Under the pieces are notes generated by a model, which had not been told where the DNA came from, did not search any database, and saw only the letters and a list, made by a program, of their open reading frames with translations. Made by a program: the position numbers and the translations under genes. Below, piece by piece: positions 63,021 through 64,000 of a DNA stretch of 64,000 bases (position 1 is the stretch's first letter; every line of letters begins with the position of its first letter). This DNA is from Yinghuangia elevatio (GTDB taxonomy: Bacteria > Actinomycetota > Actinomycetes > Streptomycetales > Streptomycetaceae): contig NZ_JBEZFP010000001.1 in assembly GCF_040649515.1 (NCBI RefSeq), forward strand, positions 1 to 64,000. Direction: 5' to 3'.

Positions 63021-64000
63021 TCACAGGAACGGCGAGAACGGTTCACCCCCGAGACGCAGGTCGCCGACCGCCTCCAGCATGCGGTCCTGGACGGCGATGT
63101 GCTGCGACGCCGTGACGATGTCCCGCAACTGGCGGTCCAGTGGCGTGCGGTCGGTGTAGACGGCGCTCGCCCCGGCCAGGTCGTACAGCGTCTGGACGGC
63201 CTCGCGGCAGGCACGGAAGGCGTACCGGCGGGCGAGCGCGCCCGGTCCGCGGTCGGGCGTGCCGCCCGCGGCGAGCGTCGCCCAACTGTCCTCCAGCGTG
63301 GTGCGCACGTACGCCCGGGCCGCGCCGACCAGGGTCTCGGCGTGCGCGAAGCCGGCCTGCACGCGCGGGTTGCGGCCCACCTTCTGACGAGTCATCGAGT
63401 CGGTCTTGTCGAGCAGCAGATCGCGGGTGGCGTCGAGCGCCGCCCGTCCGATGCCGAGCGCGACCCCCGCCATCTTGGCGACGAGGTGGTCCGCCGTCGC
63501 GTACAACGGGTCGGTGCGGAGCGGCGGATCGGTGAACACGAAGGTGTTCCCGCGGGCCACGAAGGCGTCGTGCACCTCGAAGTCGTGTGACCCGGTGCCG
63601 CGGAGGCCGGTGGTGTTCCAGGTCTCCACGACCCGCACCGCCGACGTGTCGAGCAGTGCGACACGCCACGAGGGCGTGTCGTCCTCGGCGAGGATGCCGC
63701 ACAGGACGTGGTCGGCGGCCTGGATGCCGCTCGCCATCGCCCAGCGGCCCGACACGCGGTATCCGCCGGCGACCCGGCGGCCCCGGCCGAGCGGTGGCAG
63801 CACGGCGGCGAGCAGCCGGTCGGGCGAGGGGAAGACCGCCCGTACCTGCTCGTCGTCCCAGTGCATCGCGCACAGCCCGGCGTCGATACCGATCGCGGCG
63901 CACCAGGCGACCGAGGCGTCGGCGTACGCCAACTCCTCGATCGCGCTCACGATCTGATACGGCGTCATTCCGGGGCCGCCGAGGTGGGTGGGGAACAGCG
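63021..64000 (-). CDS. Acyl-CoA dehydrogenase-fold flavoprotein (5' partial)
   Basis: The frame is open to the right edge (…LFPTHLGGPGMTPYQ), so the true start is outside the window. The visible 326 residues match an acyl-CoA dehydrogenase or HsaA/DszC-type flavin monooxygenase fold: central beta domain (GYRVSGRWAMASGIQAADHVL, GTGSHDFEVHDAFV) and C-terminal helices. The typical acyl-CoA dehydrogenase catalytic glutamate is not evident, and the W-x-MASGI loop favours the flavin-dependent monooxygenase side. Confidence 0.82.
   Translation of the reverse strand, partial: LFPTHLGGPGMTPYQIVSAIEELAYADASVAWCAAIGIDAGLCAMHWDDEQVRAVFPSPDRLLAAVLPPLGRGRRVAGGYRVSGRWAMASGIQAADHVLCGILAEDDTPSWRVALLDTSAVRVVETWNTTGLRGTGSHDFEVHDAFVARGNTFVFTDPPLRTDPLYATADHLVAKMAGVALGIGRAALDATRDLLLDKTDSMTRQKVGRNPRVQAGFAHAETLVGAARAYVRTTLEDSWATLAAGGTPDRGPGALARRYAFRACREAVQTLYDLAGASAVYTDRTPLDRQLRDIVTASQHIAVQDRMLEAVGDLRLGGEPFSPFL

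Overview
The window is very GC-rich, uses GTG and TTG starts freely, and carries conservon genes, SCO6880-family and DUF742 proteins, many lipoproteins and PASTA-less kinases. Together these point to a chromosomal segment of a filamentous actinomycete of Streptomycetaceae type. I see no rRNA, tRNA, CRISPR, insertion sequence, integrase or phage gene. Calls rest on reading translated motifs; no database search was run.

Layout. 1-3.1 kb (-): cell-envelope polysaccharide pair, a GT4 glycosyltransferase fused to a Stealth sugar-phosphotransferase (cut by the left edge) plus an unknown partner. 3.6-4.6 kb (+): galE. 4.7-10.2 kb (-): six-gene signalling operon (Hanks kinase, YbjN-like protein, membrane protein, vWA, PP2C, tail-anchored kinase) that matches the TerY-P vWA/phosphatase/kinase triad with extra parts. 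10.3-11.1 kb (-): antibiotic-monooxygenase/truncated-haemoglobin fusion. 11.5-17.2 kb (+): complete conservon cvnABCD with two P450 genes (E, F), closed by a strong terminator. The first P450 lacks the ExxR arginine. 17.8-28.4 kb (+): surface proteins followed by a MoxR / DUF58 / transglutaminase-fold operon; the transglutaminase domain has lost all three catalytic residues.

28.6-42.6 kb (-) holds the most interesting system: 13 same-strand genes, most overlapping by 4 nt, that resemble a type IV secretion apparatus. It has a degenerate ParA-like protein, a pilin-sized protein, a VirB8-like bitopic protein, a VirB6/TrbL-like protein with a long polyglycine run, a SCO6880 protein (VirB3 plus VirB4 N-terminal half), a separate VirB4-type ATPase, a Cys-rich envelope protein, a VirD4-type coupling ATPase, a DUF4913 protein, a small Ala-rich protein, a lipoprotein with three muralytic domains, and two further lipoproteins. 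There is no relaxase, integrase or att site, so a secretion role is as plausible as conjugation. A proline-rich cytosolic protein is divergently transcribed at its head.

44.3-49.9 kb: XRE regulator, HEXXGH metallopeptidase and gamma-glutamylcyclotransferase-like gene (-), then PucR-like and AraC-like regulators (+). 50.0-58.7 kb: mixed metabolic and regulatory genes including an M1 peptidase, an M24B peptidase with a GntR regulator, a broken peptide-ABC ATPase gene between those two, an NmrA-type reductase and a DUF1772 protein. 58.8-64.0 kb: ECF sigma factor with membrane partner, a methyltransferase, a lipoprotein, a quinone-reductase-like dehydrogenase with a possible operator, and an acyl-CoA-dehydrogenase-fold protein cut by the right edge. 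Several intergenic gaps hold short tandem repeats of 7-14 nt.
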